Below, in pieces: positions 23,831-35,100 of a stretch of 64,000 nucleotides of DNA. Origin of the DNA: Pezizomycotina sp. ARF18 (lineage: Eukaryota; Ascomycota); the NCBI GenBank assembly GCA_002224055.1, contig AZLU01000193.1, forward strand, positions 1 through 64,000. Direction: 5' to 3'. Position numbers and translations under genes: made by a program. The notes beneath the pieces were generated by a model. That model was not told the DNA's origin. It did no database searches and saw nothing but the letters and a program-made list of their open reading frames with translations. Numbering within the stretch: position 1 is the stretch's first letter; each line of letters starts with the position of its first letter.

Positions 23831-24369
23831 TTGACGATGAGAGAGAGGAAGGAGACGAGACTTGGTGAGGGGTAGCAGTGCGTTTTATTCGTTTTGTTGC
23901 GAGCGTAATGAAGTTTTGGAAGGGAGAAAAAAAATCTCTTTTTTTTTGGTACCAATTATAGAAAAAAAACAAAATTTCCCTGATTCCTCATTCTTGAGTC
24001 TACTATTGTTATTATATAGTTTATGCATGCGAGCTCCCAACGAGATTGACCGAGAGTGGAAAAATCATACTCCTCGATCTCTCATCAAACTGACAGCCTA
24101 TATATAGCAACGGTGGGTGAGTTAAGTGAAGCTTCTAAGCTTCACAGAAGGGGACACTAAAGCATCACAGCCGCACAGGGAAAATCCTAATAGATGCCGA
24201 TCGTAAACAATGTTATACTCTCAGTTTGATGACCTACTTAAGGGGTTTCTATCTTATGTCCTCTAGTGTAATTCTATCGCCGAAAAGAAGAAATGAGAAG
24301 AAAAATGACAAGAGCAAAGCCCTTCCCGAAGCTGAATACACGAGCATGAAAACATCAGCGCACTACGTT

Positions 24370-24600
24370 TCATACCAATAACAGACGAGCTCTAGCTGTC
24401 GAACTTAAAAGGCCCCAAATTTTGGGTTTGTCTTCTACGTCCTGTGCCAAAAGACTAATCCATCTTCGTACAGTATCTTTCAGAGTATTGCAGCAAAGAC
24501 GATGGAATGTGATATCTAGATGATTTTCAGGCGGACAGAAGACGTCTTGGAGGACAATGTAGTTGTACATAATTGGAGTATAGTTGATAAGAATACTGCG
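24370..24600 (-). CDS. EYR-family fragment F (C-terminal part only)
   Basis: The minus-strand frame reads VFCPPENHLDITFHRLCCNT and VRRWISLLAQDVEDKPKIW. It aligns with the C-terminal part of copy D (ILCPLPNQLELKFTHICCNT, RKWIRTFKEDMEAKIEI): same CP-x2-N-x-L, CCNT and a basic-W-I motif at equal spacing. No N-terminal EYR part was found upstream, so it appears truncated, or its first exon is too diverged to see. An open plus-strand frame overlaps it. Confidence 0.4.
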   Translation of the reverse strand, partial: RSILINYTPIMYNYIVLQDVFCPPENHLDITFHRLCCNTLKDTVRRWISLLAQDVEDKPKIWGLLSSTARARLLLV

Positions 24601-24929
24601 GGCTCCACTCCTGATCCCTCACTTGATCGAGGAAAGATGTTTCGACATCTCCAAGCTAAAATGGAAACTTTAGAAGAATCAGTAGCCGGAGAAAGCACCA
24701 GACTGACCGTAGCTTTCTTGGAGCAGCTAGACGAAAAAGAATAATTGGGTGATGAAGTCTAGGGCTTACAAGATGTAGGGGAGAAGGAGAGGAGAAAAAC
24801 AACTTTGTACAGTAGATCGCTGGGAAGGATTTCAAGACGAGAAAATCTTCTCGGTGTGTAGAGGAAGATATCATAAGGAAATCTAGGGCAGTATGAAGTA
24901 AATCTCTAGACAAGAACATCAGCTGTTTT

Positions 24930-25661
24930 GTACAGTCTTAGAATGAAAAGGGATCCACATCCATGAACACAATTTCAATTTTCGCTTCCATATCTTCCTT
25001 GAAAGTCCTGATCCACTTTCGTGACCCTTCCTCCGTCGTATTACAGCAAATATGTGTGAACTTGAGCTCAAGTTGATTTGGCAGAGGGCAGAGTATATAC
25101 GGACGGCAATATTGTCGTATGTGATCGGGACATAAACAACGCGCACACTACCGCCCTTGCCACTTTTTGCTCGCTGGGTAGCCGGTAGCTTGATGAAGAA
25201 CCGAGGTCTCTAAGCAGTCTAGCAGAAAGGGAAACTTCGCGGAAAGATTAGTTTAAACGGATTAAACGGCCGGCTGGAAGATACATTGGAAATAGAAATC
25301 AACCGTGGAAGCAATATTTAAGACAACGCAAAGATACGCATCTTGTAGTACCGAACCAGTCACCACTTGAGCGTTGCACTACACAATTTACGTCTTGCTT
25401 AGTTCCAAGTTTGATATTAAGATCTAGCGGTGCGACTTCTATGTCTTCTTCCTCGTCACCCATGTTGCAAATCACAGTGACGTCTTCCCTCGGCAGCATG
25501 CACTTTCCTTTTACCGTCAAATCATCTATCTTAAAACGAACTTTGATATACACCTCATCTGATTTCCCTTGGTCGTGTCTATACTCGAGCCCGGCGTGAC
25601 TAAGAATTTGGTTGTTGATTGTGACGGATGTGGCCTTGGTGTTTGACCCGCTTTTACCCAT
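24930..25661 (-). CDS. EYR-family paralogue D
   Basis: Starts at ATG 25661 (MGKSGSNTKATSVTINNQIL). The family core is AGLEYRHDQGKSDEVYIKVR, then FKIDDLTVKGKCMLPREDVT and an acidic DEEEDIEVAPLDLNIKLG. The C-terminal part is ILCPLPNQLELKFTHICCNT plus GSRKWIRTFKEDMEAKIEIV, ending FMDVDPFSF with a stop near 24940. Between the halves (about 25150-25300) the frame is lost; an intron and at least one frame change are likely. The CCNT region aligns in position with the GFVFK region of copies A-C, but with a different motif. The function is unknown. Confidence 0.5.
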
Positions 25662-25669
25662 TTCGATGC

Positions 25670-26275
25670 GTAAACGTGTATAGGAATAGGAATACTGAGG
25701 GTCTGTGGCTGCTTGGTGGTACTTTTTCGCTAAAGGAGGAAGTTAGTGCTGTGAATTATTATTTGGATCTACGTTTAGCTGCTTGAACAGATGTTGGAGA
25801 TAACTTTTAGTGGTGGCAGCGAGTTTGGATAAATGCTTAAGTTTAGTGTCCAAATCTACTTTAAACTATCCGCAGTGAGGCGTGTCACTAGATTACTAGC
25901 GCTTAATGAGAAGTGATATCTAAGAGACTTATTATTGTATGGTCAAGTAACTACGGAGTTAGGAGCGCTAGCATTGCAATTTGGATTCCTTCTGACCTCT
26001 TCTGGTGTAAATAGTCTTTGCATTTATACCGTTGATAGAGGTATGTTTCTCTCTATGCGTCGCACTGAGAAACCGAGCGAGATACTTCAAGCAGTTCGGA
26101 GGTAAGAAGATAATCTCATTGGAATCATGCTGCCTTAAAGTCTATTTCATTGATCCTGGCTATCATTGATCTTTCCGCAAGCCTCCCAATGTTCTATTCT
26201 GTTCCGACTTCTAGCTTCTTCCATCTCGGCTCCTAATATACTTTGACGAGGCAACTATATGCTCTTAATTACAAA
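25670..26275. other. No gene seen
   Basis: Intergenic, likely holding the promoter of copy D; no motif is supported. Confidence 0.35.
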
Positions 26276-26281
26276 AAAATA

Positions 26282-26633
26282 TCATGAAGTATCAAAAGTT
26301 CCCCGATTATCAAAAGCCCCCTGATAGTATTCCAGATGCTCCCTATTATATCGTTCCAAAGACTTCCTGCCATAGTAACAAGGTGGGATTCGATTACTGT
26401 TGAGCTTTTTGGCTCTCTCTAGGATTTCCACTTCTCTGCGTTCGTAAAGCCTGCTCCAAGCCTTACAATGCGCGCAGCCCTGTACACCTTTATCGCAGCA
26501 GGAAAAGTCGAAAAGGGCGCCCTTGGCGGTACAAAAGCACCCATTCCACATATCGTGCTCTGTCACTGAGGGCTCCTCACGCCACCCGCTTCCGCCCAGC
26601 GACTGATTCGAGTGATGTCTGCTCGTTTTAATC
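26282..26633 (-). CDS. Cys-rich unrecognised protein, likely final exon
   Basis: The minus-strand frame is open from about 26633 to a stop at 26282 with GCFCTAKGALFDFSCCDKGV and QGCAHCKAWSRLYERREVEI, then a charged Tyr-rich end (YNREHLEYYQGAF). The CxC, CC and CxxC cysteines in 26 residues suggest zinc binding or disulfides. An in-frame ATG exists just before WNGCFC, but the open frame extends upstream without ATG, so an upstream exon is possible. It lies inside the EYR array, on the same strand. No family is recognised. Confidence 0.35.
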
Positions 26634-26639
26634 TAATTC

Positions 26640-27650
26640 GACACATTCCGTCCGCTTTATTCGTCTTTATAATGAATCTTTCGATTTAGTTCTCCGTCCA
26701 GGATTATGGTTCTTTAGGAAATAAATGGCTGTAAGATTTGAGTCTGTAATTATTAGGGCATTCTTCGGAACTTAGTCAACAACCCTGGTCTAATATAGTG
26801 ATGAACCTCACTCAACCTGAATACATAGATGATAAACTTATACCCCGACAATATGGAGCTTGGGGCATTGTGACATAAAGAGTAGATAGATCCCGTGCTT
26901 TTGAAACCACTTCCTTTTCGCACTCGAACTTGAAAAATCCGCCATCCTTAACCTAAGTGTATAATACGCAGACATTACTAGTCCAGTCAATACTCTCGGT
27001 TAATTGACGCGACGCTCTCCTTCATGAATACCCGTAATCGTTCACCTTGGAGAATGGAAATGTCCAATACCGTCCTCAAATTATTTTATACAAAATAACG
27101 CATAGAAATAAATAAACGTCGTTATAATTCTCTTCCCTCTCGAGATCACTTACTAGAAACCTCTTAAGCCTAATATCGCCTTCTTGTATAAACCTGAGAT
27201 ACAAAATAACAGAGATTTTCTCGAATTTAAAAACATACTTTAGCTCAAAATTTGAAGCATTCGGATCGTCTCTCCGCGTTTATTTTCGGTACCACAATAG
27301 AAAATGATTAAATGGAAAAAATCACCGGATTAACACCACACTGGACGGATCTCTATCCCCGAAAGTGTTCGTTAGTAGAAAAAATTGCTCTATTCACCTT
27401 AACATGACAGGCTTATCTGAGATTTAAATGTTTCAGAACAAAACATTTCAATTAGAACGCGATCTTTTCGCGGCGGTCTAGCCTGGAAATGAGACAAATT
27501 AAGTCCTGCTATTTCATTTGATTATCCCTATTTTCCTTATAAATAAAGTCACAAGTCGTCTATCGGCCGAGATTCTCTTACCAACCCCGCTGGCTGATTT
27601 TTTTAGTATCCTTAATAAAATCTGCACAGAATCTAACACAAAACTACAGC
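26640..27650. other. No gene seen
   Basis: AT-rich spacer of about 1 kb with no supported feature. Confidence 0.35.
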
Positions 27651-27657
27651 CCGGAAA

Positions 27658-28337
27658 ATGCATAGCTCACGATACTCGCTGTCGGTGTGAGTCTGTTGGC
27701 TACCTCCATTGCCACGCCCACACCAACGCCACCGCCAAAACTCGAAGACAAAGCCGCAAACAGCTTCGGAATTGTCGATTGGTTTAAAAGCAAAATTCCC
27801 TATTGTAAATCACTGCAATATTTACAAGAAAAAGAATTCCACGCCTTCAACGACGATAAGCCATCGCACGGCAGCAACCAACATCACAGCCTCGGGAACA
27901 CAGACAAGAAACCGTTCGTGATCAATCTAGACACCCTAGCCGATCACAACCGCATTCCTTCAGATACGCCTATCTTTTCCAAATCGCAGAGGGAATATAC
28001 ATTCGGCGGCGACGAGAGCTCCGCCCGGGACCTCGATGCATACGGTTTTACTCAGAGGAAACTAGCAAATGATTTACAGGGAGAAATAACAGAAACGGAC
28101 GCGGACGAGCAGATAGAATCGACGGGAAACTCAGGGTTACACGTTCACAGTAGGAGGACCGGAAGTGCGAGGTCCAGAAGCAATTCGTATGCTGCTTCAC
28201 AAAACTCTCCACAACCGAAGCATATGAACTTGGAGCCTGGATACGTGCAAAGCTTCGGCACGTTGGACAAGGAGAAGATAATAAATAAGCTGCCCAGTAT
28301 TGCTAGTGTTGGGCATATAGAAGAACACGAGGCGTGA
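27658..28337 (+). CDS. Secreted-protein candidate, hydrophilic low-complexity
   Basis: The ATG at 27658 (MHS) is one base out of frame with a textbook signal peptide, LTILAVGVSLLATSIA, which continues into TPTPTPPPKLEDKAANSFGI and an open frame of 216 residues to TGA at 28337. The mature part is hydrophilic, with one Cys, Ser/His/Asp-rich stretches and blocks such as TGSARSRSNSYAASQNS and NLEPGYVQSFGTLDKEKIIN. A one-base indel within the first codons explains the lack of an in-frame ATG. The only plus-strand gene inside the minus-strand EYR array. No known domain; an extracellular effector-like role is only inference. Confidence 0.5.
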
Positions 28338-28339
28338 AG

Positions 28340-28810
28340 CGGTATAATGGGAGCGAAACGAATTAAGGTGGTCAAACAGCCGACATTTGCATGGAGCTAT
28401 TAATTTTTATGGTAATTCGTAATTATGTCTATGTAGATAATTAGATAATGATATAATTAGGGCTGTAAAGGAACGATATAGAACGAGCTCGCTTGACCAA
28501 AGAGAGCTCTTATTCGCAAACTTTTTTCTTTTTCTAGAGACTAAGCTCCGAAAGAAAGTATAGAACAGGCTGTATTAACAGACTCAATACCATATCTAGA
28601 GCATAAAGCTAACTTATCGCATTCTCCAACTGATCCGTCTCAAACTCTAATATGCATAGCCATGCATCCTAATAATGCTTAAAATTAAGTACCTCATTTG
28701 TTGTACAGGTCGTTGCATAGAATCGGCAGCTTTGTTCCTTCCTCGGTCTTCTTTTCCCAAATTTTCATCCCTCTTGCTCTCCTCCATCTACCTTTGTCCT
28801 TTACTTGTTC
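28340..28810. other. No gene seen
   Basis: Convergent 3' ends of the plus-strand gene and copy A; AT-rich. Confidence 0.35.
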
Positions 28811-28817
28811 TCTGGTT

Positions 28818-29548
28818 TTACTCCCGCCTCATTCTCTTCTGTTTATCTGCATTCTCATCTGACTGGTTGATCAAATATGCACCTTCGTTGGAGAAATTCG
28901 TCGGGGTAGATGTCTTTCGCGTTCCTGTTCGCTGCCATATCATCAATGACTCTATGAACGGCCTCACGGCAGTTCGCAAGGAATAGGATTGCGGATCCCA
29001 TGCAAGTCTCTTAAATACGAAACCCCTGAGCTTTCTGTTTTTTCTCGTCAATCGCGCCATTGATGAGTGTCTTGGAAATCGAAGAGATGGTCGAATAGCG
29101 GATTAGTATAGTCAATAGTTGAGAATTCTCCCGGCCTTCTGAACGCAATATTGCGCGCGATTTCGATTTCGACCTGGAAGGGCTATAAGACCATTAACAA
29201 AAAACACTCCAGGCATATTATTGTCACAAAACTATCCCGTTGAGGAGCGATAGTTGTTCAAGGTCATCGTCCATGGACTTACGTTGTGATCTTCATCTAT
29301 CCTCACTGCAGTCCTCTGGTAGCAAAGCCGAACACCTTGAGGGAGCTCGGAAGAGTTGAAAACCAAGGTAGCGGGTGATCCTTCAGAAGAAGGGTAATCT
29401 TGATCGTGTAGTCCTCTAAGTAACGGAAATTGAATCGGAAAAATGCCTCGTCATCATCGAAGCGATATTCTAAAGAGGGTTTCATGAAAGTCTGCTCGTT
29501 TATTTTCACGAAACGAGCTTGATTAGATTTGAACCTTTTTAGCGCCAT
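28818..29548 (-). CDS. EYR-family paralogue A
   Basis: Starts at ATG 29548: MALKRFKSNQARFVKINEQT, then FMKPSLEYRFDDDEAFFRFN and YTIKITLLLKDHPLPWF. A frame change leads to VRIDEDHN, directly followed by a GTAAGT donor near 29274. Exon 2 begins VEIEIARNIAFRRPGEFSTI with YTNPLFDHLFDFQDTHQW. After a further change comes KNRKLRGFVFKRLAWDPQSY. The order (KRFK start, EYR, FFRF, intron, VEIA, LFxxLF, GFVFK) matches B and C. Alternating hydrophobic residues suggest a beta-rich fold. Role unknown. Confidence 0.55.
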
Positions 29549-29689
29549 TCTCGTCGGACAGAAAAATATTGAGTTCGAGTAGAGGTGAGAAGGTTGCGAT
29601 TATTGCAGCGTTAGCCTGACATTGACAGAGAAACAAGGACCTTCACTTTATTTCATTCGAGCTCATACGTACAGAGAGGCTTGCAAAAG

Positions 29690-30301
29690 TGAAAGATGTT
29701 ATTCTCGTCTCGGAGCGTCTTGAGAGGCTCGCAGGAATGCCTCGGGATTTACATCAACGTAGCCGACATTGTTGCCTCGTCCCCGCATATCTTATCAATT
29801 GTGTCGGTTGCTTTTTCAGGTGTCCAGGTGTTGCTCCATGCGATGTCTCGGAAAACGAAGCCTTTGAAGGTTTTTTCATTGAAGTAGAAGAGATTGTTGA
29901 AGAGGTTGTGGGCGTCCACTGAAGAAGACTTGTGGGGCTGTTAGATTTACGAGCAATCTCTACGTTGAAAGCCTTGAGGTAATTTTTTTAACGAACCCAT
30001 CCACGTACCCATCCACGTACATCACCAGCCTCTCCAAAGACGTCCCAAATAAAAAGTTGCCTTTCTAATTTTGAGCTTACATTATCGCCCTCATCCACCG
30101 CCTACGGTGGTCAAGACGGAATTTATTTTGCGTTCGTCAAGTTTTGAATACGAATTTTACGCGATAAGTATCGCCAAAGTCGAAGGCAAACCTGATGAAC
30201 TTTTCGTCTTCCACGTGGCGATATTCAATTGTCAGATTTGGAAATAATCTTTTCTTGATCTTGAGGAACCGGGAAGACGTGTATTTGAAGCGTTTCGGCA
30301 T
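29690..30301 (-). CDS. EYR-family paralogue B
   Basis: Starts at ATG 30301: MPKRFKYTSSRFLKIKKRLF, then PNLTIEYRHVEDEKFIRFAF and YRVKFVFKT. After a frame change it reads VDEGDN followed by a GTAAGC donor, the same residues and phase as in copy A. Exon 2 is FNVEIARKSNSPTSLL, then after a change DAHNLFNNLFYFNEKTFKGF and VFRDIAWSNTWTPEKATDTI. It lies head-to-tail just upstream of A, 140 bp apart, consistent with tandem duplication. Function unknown. Confidence 0.55.
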
Positions 30302-30309
30302 CGCGAAGT

Positions 30310-30620
30310 AAATCTCGGTACTGACAATTGCAAATTGGGCATTTCTACCTTATCATTCTGAGGGTGTTTCCTATTGGAGACTGCGTGAAAATTAGCGAAG
30401 GAAGGAGACGTACAAAATACTAGACATTTTGATTTATATACCAGTCCTGTCATTAGAGACGAAGGCGTGGGAGGTGCTCAAATGCCGGAGTATTATAACG
30501 GAAATTGCCATTACCTTTTTTTTTGTCCTTTTCTTATTGTTGATACAAGTTTGATGATGGTTATAAAAGAAAGACTTTAGAAAAAAAAATTATAATAAGC
30601 AATACTTAAGTTAATGCATA
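30310..30620. other. No gene seen
   Basis: Spacer between copy B and the solo LTR; promoter region of B by position only. Confidence 0.3.
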
Positions 30621-30626
30621 ATAAGT

Positions 30627-30747
30627 TTTAGGAACACTATTACCATATACCATGTAGATGCCTTATTGTATATAAATGGGGGAGCTTTCCTCCCATCTTC
30701 TCCATCAATCAACCCAATGATCGGCCCCTCCTCACGGTGCTCCAACA
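30627..30747 (+). mobile_element. Solo LTR of the same Copia family (121 bp)
   Basis: Matches the two LTRs of the 32-39 kb element over its whole length, sharing AGGAACAC, ATGCCTTATTGTA, GGGGAGCTTTCCTCCCATC, ATCAATCAAC and the CCAACA end. It is in the same orientation. Flanking 5-bp sequences are TAAGT and TAAAT, a near-perfect target duplication. No internal region accompanies it, so it is a solo LTR left by recombination. Confidence 0.8.
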
Positions 30748-30754
30748 TAAATGA

Positions 30755-31190
30755 ATAATACTAACAAATTACTGAAATGAACAGCTGGAATTATCAATCC
30801 CTTCACAGATACGATTATACCGTATGGTGCCTCGCGCCAGGACATGTTCAGAATCGTGTTGGGAAGTTCCAGTAAAATAATCCTGATTTGAATCCGAAAT
30901 AAACGGCATGCGGCGGTACTTGTCAGTACCCTTATCAGGTCATCCAGCAATCTACAAGGCTTAGAGCTCCGCGGTGATAGTTGGTGGGCTTTTATTATAC
31001 ACGTAATGGATATCTAGCCAAGCAGGCAAGGAGCTATTGGTAGATATGTAGATATAGAGGTCATTAAGCTAAGAGGCGCATTGGGAGATAAAGCTTTCTA
31101 GTAGAACTCAGGGGACCAAAAAAAATGTGAGAAATTGAAAAAGAGGTAGGAAAAAGGAAAAAAAAGAAAAAAAAAAAAAAAGAGAGAGAA
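30755..31190. other. No gene; long poly-A tract near the tRNA
   Basis: Spacer ending in A-rich DNA (31150-31195), which on the minus strand is the T-rich terminator of the tRNA-like gene. Confidence 0.4.
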
Positions 31191-31197
31191 AAAAATT

Positions 31198-31321
31198 TGG
31201 TCACTAAGGGACTCGAACCCTTACCGCTTGCCAGGTACAGGAAAACTTTCGTTACTCGCTGCGGTTTGTCAACTTTGGTTACTTCAGCCAGCAAGAGTTC
31301 TACCAGTTAAACTAAATGACC
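31198..31321 (-). tRNA. Intron-containing tRNA or tRNA pseudogene, isotype unresolved
   Basis: The minus strand starts GGTCATTTAGTTTAACTGG (acceptor strand and A box) and ends AAGGGTTCGAGTCCCTT-AGTGACC-A. This is a perfect T arm with B box and an acceptor strand pairing over 7 bp with one G-T wobble. An anticodon stem CTTGC/GCAAG is possible, with about 50 extra bases between its strands, implying an intron. The 7-base loop next to the stem does not give the invariant U33, so I cannot assign the anticodon; a small indel is likely. A strong T run follows the 3' end, as for a Pol III terminator. Confidence 0.7.
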
Positions 31322-31329
31322 TTCTGATT

Positions 31330-32030
31330 TGTTGAATACTCAGGCTGCAAATGAACCATATAAGGTATTAAGTCTCTTAAACGTCGACATAGCCATTTTT
31401 CATTCATTACATAAAAACCGAAAAGATTATTTCCTTGACACTCACCCACTCCTCTGATGTCAAAATATTCATTGACGACACAAGAGCTACAATCCTTGAC
31501 CACTCTATCGATATTCAAACGGCTACTTGGGCTAACGGATTTCAATCTATTCGTCCGCTACGATCTCTTAGTCTATCTATTAGACCTCTTATAGTCTTGC
31601 CTAGGATGCTCATATAGCCTTGAACCCCTGAATTTACACCAGCTTCAAGCATTGATAGCCGAACAAAATGCATAGCTATATGTGGGATATATTTCGCTGT
31701 TGCTTTATATCCCTGAATTTCACGACACAGTAACAAAACGCCCTAAGCAATAGCGGGATACCTTCCCTTTTGCAGGATATCACTGATAAATCACAAAGCG
31801 CGATAAAGCCTAAAGATGAATACCAAATTACATTGCTTATCTCCATGCATCGCTGAGTAGACCGGTGGACGAGCCTTAACATATTAATTCCAAACTCCAG
31901 AGAGAGAGGGGAGAGAGGGAGAGAGAGAGGCCATGAAGAATAAAAATCGGGAAGGAAACAATCTTTTGCTCTTTGCGAATGTTCTTTGCGAATGTAATTG
32001 AGACGAAATTGCGAAATCTAGCGAATTTTA
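31330..32030. other. No gene seen; short (GA)n tract
   Basis: Spacer before the Copia element with a GA-rich stretch at 31899-31930. Confidence 0.35.
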
Positions 32031-32038
32031 TAAGGATT

Positions 32039-32157
32039 TGTAGGAACACCATTACCATACATCATGTATATGCCTTATTGTACATAATAGGGGAGCTTTC
32101 CTCCCATCATGTCTATCAATCAACTCAAGGATCGATCCCTCTTCACGGTATTCCAAC
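32039..32157 (+). repeat. Left LTR of the Copia element
   Basis: 119 bp, TGTAGG to CCAACA. Nearly the same sequence as 39072-39187. It is much less RIP-altered than the interior. Confidence 0.9.
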
Positions 32158-32171
32158 AGGTTATAAGCCCG
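32158..32171 (+). other. Primer-binding site of half-tRNA (initiator Met) type
   Basis: GGTTATAAGCCCGG, starting at the first base after the LTR, closely matches the complement of the anticodon arm of initiator tRNA-Met (whose arm contains CTCATAACC). Drosophila copia and yeast Ty5 are known to prime from such an internally cut tRNA-iMet rather than from the tRNA 3' end. Confidence 0.65.
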
Positions 32172-35100
32172 GTAGATCTTCTACTAGCCAACTATAACGT
32201 TATAATGTTACGATATATTTATTCTTTTTTTTTTTAATTTTAATCTTATTTTATTTTATTAAACGGAGCACCGTCATCATAAAAGCGTAACGGTAAAGAC
32301 GCATATATATATCGATAGCAACTAACGCCCGAACGTTATAAAAGCGTAGCGCTAAAAGCGTATATATACGTTAAAGATATATAGCATTAAGACGTATATC
32401 GATAATAGCTAAACGCTTAAAGCTTAATAATAATATATAATACTCGGGTAAAGCGCTCCGATAGCGCGAGCGTATACTAGATTTAATAATTAACTAACGA
32501 TATCGAACGAAAATAACCTTAAGTATACGATAAAATATATAAAAAGTATATAATATATATAAGATACTATATAATATATATAAATCGCTTTATTATAATA
32601 TTTTAGCGAAGATTATAAGAATTATTATAAGCTTCTATCGATACTAATATAAAATAAAAAATTATATACGCCGATAGCTACTCTTAATAAAAATAATAAA
32701 AAAAATAACCGCCGGTATTAGACGATATTATATAATATAATTATTTATATTAATTAATAGCTAAAGATAATAAGGCTTAAAGAAGTATAAATTAGCTAAG
32801 TAGTACCTATATAAAAAAGAACTTAATAATAAGAAAAATATTAATCTATAGCTTATCTTTACCTTTACCTATAGACTATATCTATTAATTATTTTATATC
32901 GTTTTAATCGTCTATATACGCGATAATATTTTCTTAATCTAATAATTCTTTACCTATTATAAGTATAGGACTATTAAACGTTTTATTACCTAAACTACCT
33001 ACGTTAGCTCTTAGATATTAAAGGCTATACTTCGGTTTATAAATATCTAAAAATACTTTATAGGTACTACCGTCGAGCCTAAACGATATATCGTCGAATA
33101 TAGGCCGGTCTATATCCGCTTTAATAATAACGTTAAAGGCGCGTTTTAGCCGGTTAAAGATTAATTTAATTATATTAAGGTCGATTAACCCGCGTAGACG
33201 ATATAAAAATAAAAAGGTAATAAGGCGTAGGGCTTACTTAATAATTCTTTATCTACCGACTATTAATAATTAATTAATTAAGATATATTAACGGTTAAAA
33301 CCGCTACCGCTATTAAAAATAAATTTAATACTAATATTAATAATAGATATATATATATAATTAATAAATCTACGCTATATAAATATAAAAAAACGAGGAT
33401 ATTACTATTTACTATTTTTAATTATAACTTACTCGTTAATAGCTTTACAAAACTACTTTAAAACTAACTAACGATAATATTTAATTAAAACTTTTTAATA
33501 GCGTTACCTTAGCGTTTAGCGTATAATTATTAGAATATTCTTAATTTACCTAACCGATTATTTAAGAATATACTATAATAGCTTTTATATATAGAGGCCT
33601 AGTATAAAAATAATTAATTAGTCGGTTAATAATCGTTATCTATTAACGCTAAATTAACTATATCGCGAGATATAATAGTAAAAATCTTAACTTTTATAAC
33701 CCTCGCTATCTAGCCTATTTCCGCGTAAAAAACGTTTTTTTAGAGGATTAACCGATCTTTATTAATTATATAGACTTAACGGTTAACGTAACTACTAATA
33801 CTATAGTAGGTATAGATATATTAGAAGATATTATATAAACTAAGATATATAGTAATAGGCGGAGGTAGAAGTTTTATAAATAAATAAGCGTTATATCGTA
33901 ATAATTAATAATCGAGTAAAGAAGACGATTATAAGGTAAAGGACTTATAAAATAAGTTAATAATTTTAAAATTAATAATTTACCGATATACTCTATCGAT
34001 TAAAAAGATTTTTATAAGGTCGAGCTCGATAGGGTCTTTTTTTTAGAGATCTTAATAAGAAGTATAATTAATACCTAATTAATAATAATTCTTTAGATTA
34101 TTAATTTTAGCGCGTTAGTATATTTTACTATATATAAAAATAACTTTTAGAACTATTAATAGTTTTTAAAGCCTTATAAAATTCTATTAAATAACGGTTA
34201 CTCTCTATTATTACCTAGCTATAATAACGTATAGCTTATACTAATATTACGTCTTAAACGCGTCTAGTAGATACTAGGTTTATCTAGACGTCTAGTTTTT
34301 ACCGATAGCTTATATTAATTAGGCTATAAAATTATAATAAGCGATAAGATAGAAATAATTAAAGGTATAATAGTCGTTATAATAGCGTAATATTAAATCG
34401 ATAATAGACTATAAGCCGTCGTTTATAAGAAATTATATTTTACCGTTATAAATTAGACTAGATTATTAATAACTTTTAATTAAATACCCGCTATAATCGA
34501 TTACTATTACTAATTATAAAAACCTATACCTATAATATTTAGAGCTATAAGCCTATAGAACTAGTATAATATCTTAAATATCTTTATTACCGAACTATTT
34601 TATTATTTCTAATCGATTATAGATATTAATATAAGGACTAAGATCTAATAAAATTTATCTTAGTATAAAATCTATTAATAATTAAAAGTATATACCGCTT
34701 ATAAAAATAATTATAAGAACGAGTATTATTTTCGCTAAAACTTATTTACTTTAATATCTATAGTCTAATTAATTCTTAATAATCGATAAAGGCGCTTAAT
34801 ACTTTATTACCTTTATTAATAACTATATTTAATAAATAAGTAAATACTATATAACTAAAGACTAAGGTTAAGACTTACTTTAAATCTATCGATAAAAATA
34901 ACGGTATTATAAGTAAATAAAGTTAATAGTAAGAATTTAACGATTCCGCGTAGATAATAGACGTAAAGAATATATTAATAAAAAATTTAAGAATTATTAA
35001 TCGATAATAGTATACGATAGAACTAAGTCCGCTATATTACGTATTATTAAATAGCGTCGCTAAGCAAATAGGTAAAACGTTATATAAAATAGTAATAGCG

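Noticed and set aside
24520-24744. 74-residue plus-strand frame with a leucine-zipper-like end
   Set aside because: It overlaps EYR fragment F on the other strand and has no motif beyond a short helical stretch; F has paralogue support.
30627-30747. SINE or MITE
   Set aside because: It aligns end to end with the LTRs of the nearby Copia element and has no Pol III boxes.
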